Source: Bacteroidia bacterium (GTDB lineage Bacteria > Bacteroidota > Bacteroidia > Cytophagales > Cyclobacteriaceae). From it: a stretch of DNA of 64,000 nt. A program made the translations under genes and the position numbers. The notes under the pieces were generated by a model. The model was not told the origin of the DNA and did no database searches. It saw only the letters and a program-made list of their open reading frames with translations. This document shows positions 62,216 through 64,000 of this stretch, piece after piece (the stretch's first letter is position 1; each line of letters opens with the position of its first letter). The DNA lies in the NCBI GenBank assembly GCA_030425425.1, contig JAUIAO010000024.1, positions 1-64,000 of the forward strand. The letters are read 5' to 3'.

Positions 62216-64000
62216 ATGGCAGAAGAACAAAAAGACGGACTTCAGGAAAACCAAAACGAAGAAGTTCAATCAACTGAAAGCAAAGACGCTCCGGTTGAAG
62301 AAGCCAAAACTGAAGAAGTTGCTGTAGAGGAAGCTAAAAGTGAAGAAACCACAGAGGCACCTGCAGAAGAAACTAGCGCTCCAGCTGTAGCTGAGCCAAT
62401 CGCAGAGCCTGTATCTGATGATGTATGGGATACGGCACAAGACGATGGATTCGGTGAAGAATACTCCGATGAAGATCGCAAAAAAATGGAAGCTTTGTAC
62501 GAAGCTACACTTAATCAAATCTCTGAAAAGGAAGTAATGTCAGGTACTGTTGTTGGCGTTACGAACAGAGATGTAATTGTAAACATCGGCTTCAAATCGG
62601 ATGGTTTGGTATCTCGCTCTGAATTCAGAGACATTGAAGATCTCAAGCCAGGTGATACTGTGGAAGTTTATGTAGAAGAGCAAGAAAACGCAAATGGCCA
62701 ATTAGTCCTCTCTAGAAGAAAAGCCAAAATCGTTAAAGCATGGGAAAATATTCAGGGAGCACTGGATGGAGACCTTGTTATAGACGGAATGGTAAAGAGA
62801 AGAACTAAAGGTGGTTTGATCGTAGATATTTATGGTGTAGAAGCTTTCCTTCCAGGTTCACAAATTGACGTGAAGCCAATCAGAGACTTTGATGTTTTCG
62901 TAGGCAAGAAAATGGAAGTGAAAGTAGTGAAAATCAACTACGCTAATGATAACGTAGTAGTTTCTCACAAAGTACTTATCGAAAAAGATATCGAGAAGCA
63001 AAAAGCTGTTATACTCGAAAATCTGGAAAAAGGTCAGGTATTGGAAGGTGTGATCAAGAACATGACCAACTTCGGTGTATTCATCGACCTTGGTGGAGTA
63101 GACGGATTGCTACACATTACCGACATCTCTTGGGGACGTATCAATCACCCAGAAGAGGTGCTTTCACTTGACGAAAAAGTTAATGTGGTGGTACTTGATT
63201 TTGATGATGACAAGAAGAGAATTTCTCTTGGCATGAAGCAATTGACAGCTCACCCTTGGGATTCTTTAGATGCAGGCATCGATGTTGGATCTAAAGTGAA
63301 AGGTAAGATTGTTAATGTTGCGGATTACGGTGCATTCCTTGAAATCATCCCTGGCGTAGAAGGATTGATCCACGTTTCAGAAATGTCTTGGTCTCAGCAC
63401 TTGAGAAATCCACAAGACTTTATCAGTGTTGGAGATGAATTAGAAGCTGTTGTATTGACAATCGACAGAGACGAAAGAAAAATGTCTCTAGGCATCAAGC
63501 AATTGACTGAAGATCCATGGACTAAGCAAGATGTATTGACTAACTACGCTGTGGGCACTAAGCATACAGGTGTAGTAAGAAACTTGACAAACTTTGGATT
63601 ATTCATCGAGCTTGAAGAAGGAATCGACGGATTGGTTCACGTTTCTGACCTTAGCTGGACTAAGAAAATCAAGCATCCATCAGAATTCGTTAAAGTTGGT
63701 GATGATCTAGAGGTAGTGGTAATGGAGTTGGATGTTGATAACAGAAGACTTGCATTGAGCCATAAGCACCTGGAAGAGAATCCATGGGATACATTCGAAA
63801 CTGTATTCACAAGAGGATCGGTTCACAAGTGTACCATCATTTCTAAGAATGACAGAGGCGCGATTCTTGAACTTCCTTACGGTCTTGAAGGTCAAGTAAG
63901 CACTAAAAACCTTCAAAAGGAAGATGGTTCAAACGCAAACGAAGGTGAGTCATTAGACTTCAAAGTAATGGAGTTTTCTAAGGAAGATAAGAAGATCATC
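62216..64000 (+). CDS. rpsA: 30S ribosomal protein S1, 3' end beyond the window
   Basis: 595 codons are visible in frame to the last base. An acidic, alanine/glutamate-rich N-terminal extension (about 1-95) is typical of Bacteroidota S1. S1 RNA-binding repeats follow: VMSGTVVGVTNRDVIVNIGF near 105, GLIVDIYGVEAFLPGSQ, then GVIKNMTNFGVFIDLGGVDG, GKIVNVADYGAFLEIIPGVE, GVVRNLTNFGLFIELEEGID and a further partial repeat. S1 holds mRNA on the ribosome; in Bacteroidota, which rarely use Shine-Dalgarno pairing, its role in start selection is of special interest. The ATG at 62216 has no Shine-Dalgarno sequence. Confidence 0.95.
   Translation, partial: MAEEQKDGLQENQNEEVQSTESKDAPVEEAKTEEVAVEEAKSEETTEAPAEETSAPAVAEPIAEPVSDDVWDTAQDDGFGEEYSDEDRKKMEALYEATLNQISEKEVMSGTVVGVTNRDVIVNIGFKSDGLVSRSEFRDIEDLKPGDTVEVYVEEQENANGQLVLSRRKAKIVKAWENIQGALDGDLVIDGMVKRRTKGGLIVDIYGVEAFLPGSQIDVKPIRDFDVFVGKKMEVKVVKINYANDNVVVSHKVLIEKDIEKQKAVILENLEKGQVLEGVIKNMTNFGVFIDLGGVDGLLHITDISWGRINHPEEVLSLDEKVNVVVLDFDDDKKRISLGMKQLTAHPWDSLDAGIDVGSKVKGKIVNVADYGAFLEIIPGVEGLIHVSEMSWSQHLRNPQDFISVGDELEAVVLTIDRDERKMSLGIKQLTEDPWTKQDVLTNYAVGTKHTGVVRNLTNFGLFIELEEGIDGLVHVSDLSWTKKIKHPSEFVKVGDDLEVVVMELDVDNRRLALSHKHLEENPWDTFETVFTRGSVHKCTIISKNDRGAILELPYGLEGQVSTKNLQKEDGSNANEGESLDFKVMEFSKEDKKII

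Noticed and set aside
62266-62518. Minus-strand serine-rich ORFs inside rpsA
   Set aside because: Antisense to the repetitive acidic N-terminal extension of S1.

Overview
This window comes from a Bacteroidota chromosome, most likely a gliding marine Cytophagales (Reichenbachiella/Ekhidna-like). The sequence evidence is gldA-gldF-gldG, a protein with a type IX secretion tail, the BatB/BatC pair, GIN-domain and DUF4340 proteins, promoters of the TAnnTTTG type with almost no Shine-Dalgarno sequences, and frequent TTG/GTG starts. The genus is inferred, not proven.

Layout. Positions 1-590 are a chromosomal flank with a broken IS200/IS605 transposase and the original terminator of a tRNA-Arg gene. 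Positions 591-28288 are an integrative element of about 27.7 kb inserted into the 3' half of tRNA-Arg(UCU). A 46-bp perfect direct repeat bounds it (591-636 and 28243-28288). A tyrosine recombinase sits at the tRNA end, and both ends carry ATAACACC arm-type repeats with the same 13-bp spacing.

From left to right the element carries a very large secreted M4 metalloprotease with four CUB domains and a small lipoprotein. Next comes a minus-strand defence block: a PD-(D/E)XK-like protein with McrC and McrB, then a DRT2-like reverse transcriptase preceded by a structured non-coding RNA, then a type I restriction-modification operon (hsdR, an unexpected lipoprotein gene, hsdM, hsdS and a frameshifted small gene). 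A decaying replication or regulation module with several frameshifted genes follows, then an operon of an HTH protein plus small proteins that each end in a membrane helix, and finally the integrase.

From 28.3 kb onward the window is ordinary chromosome: tRNA-Arg and tRNA-Ser, batB-batC, a thiolase, a MORN-like repeat protein, purC, a STAS protein, RNase Z, a queuosine precursor transporter and an LpxH-like phosphoesterase. A light/DNA-repair neighbourhood follows (TIGR03643 protein, photolyase-like FAD protein, sensor kinase, photolyase, DUF2256 protein). After that come a porin, an ABC ATPase, a hydrolase, DUF819, a Nudix protein, TPR/GIN/thioredoxin proteins, the gldA-gldF-gldG-DUF4340 operon, a two-component system, murB, an amidohydrolase and the start of rpsA, which runs off the window.

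The most interesting item is the reverse transcriptase with its upstream RNA at 13346-13668. The two ends of this RNA can form a 16-bp helix with a 2-nt bulge, and its interior has stop-free frames on both strands. This is the architecture known from DRT2 systems, in which a non-coding RNA is copied by rolling circle into a repetitive gene. Also notable are the lipoprotein gene inside the hsd operon and the unexplained operon of small membrane proteins next to the integrase.
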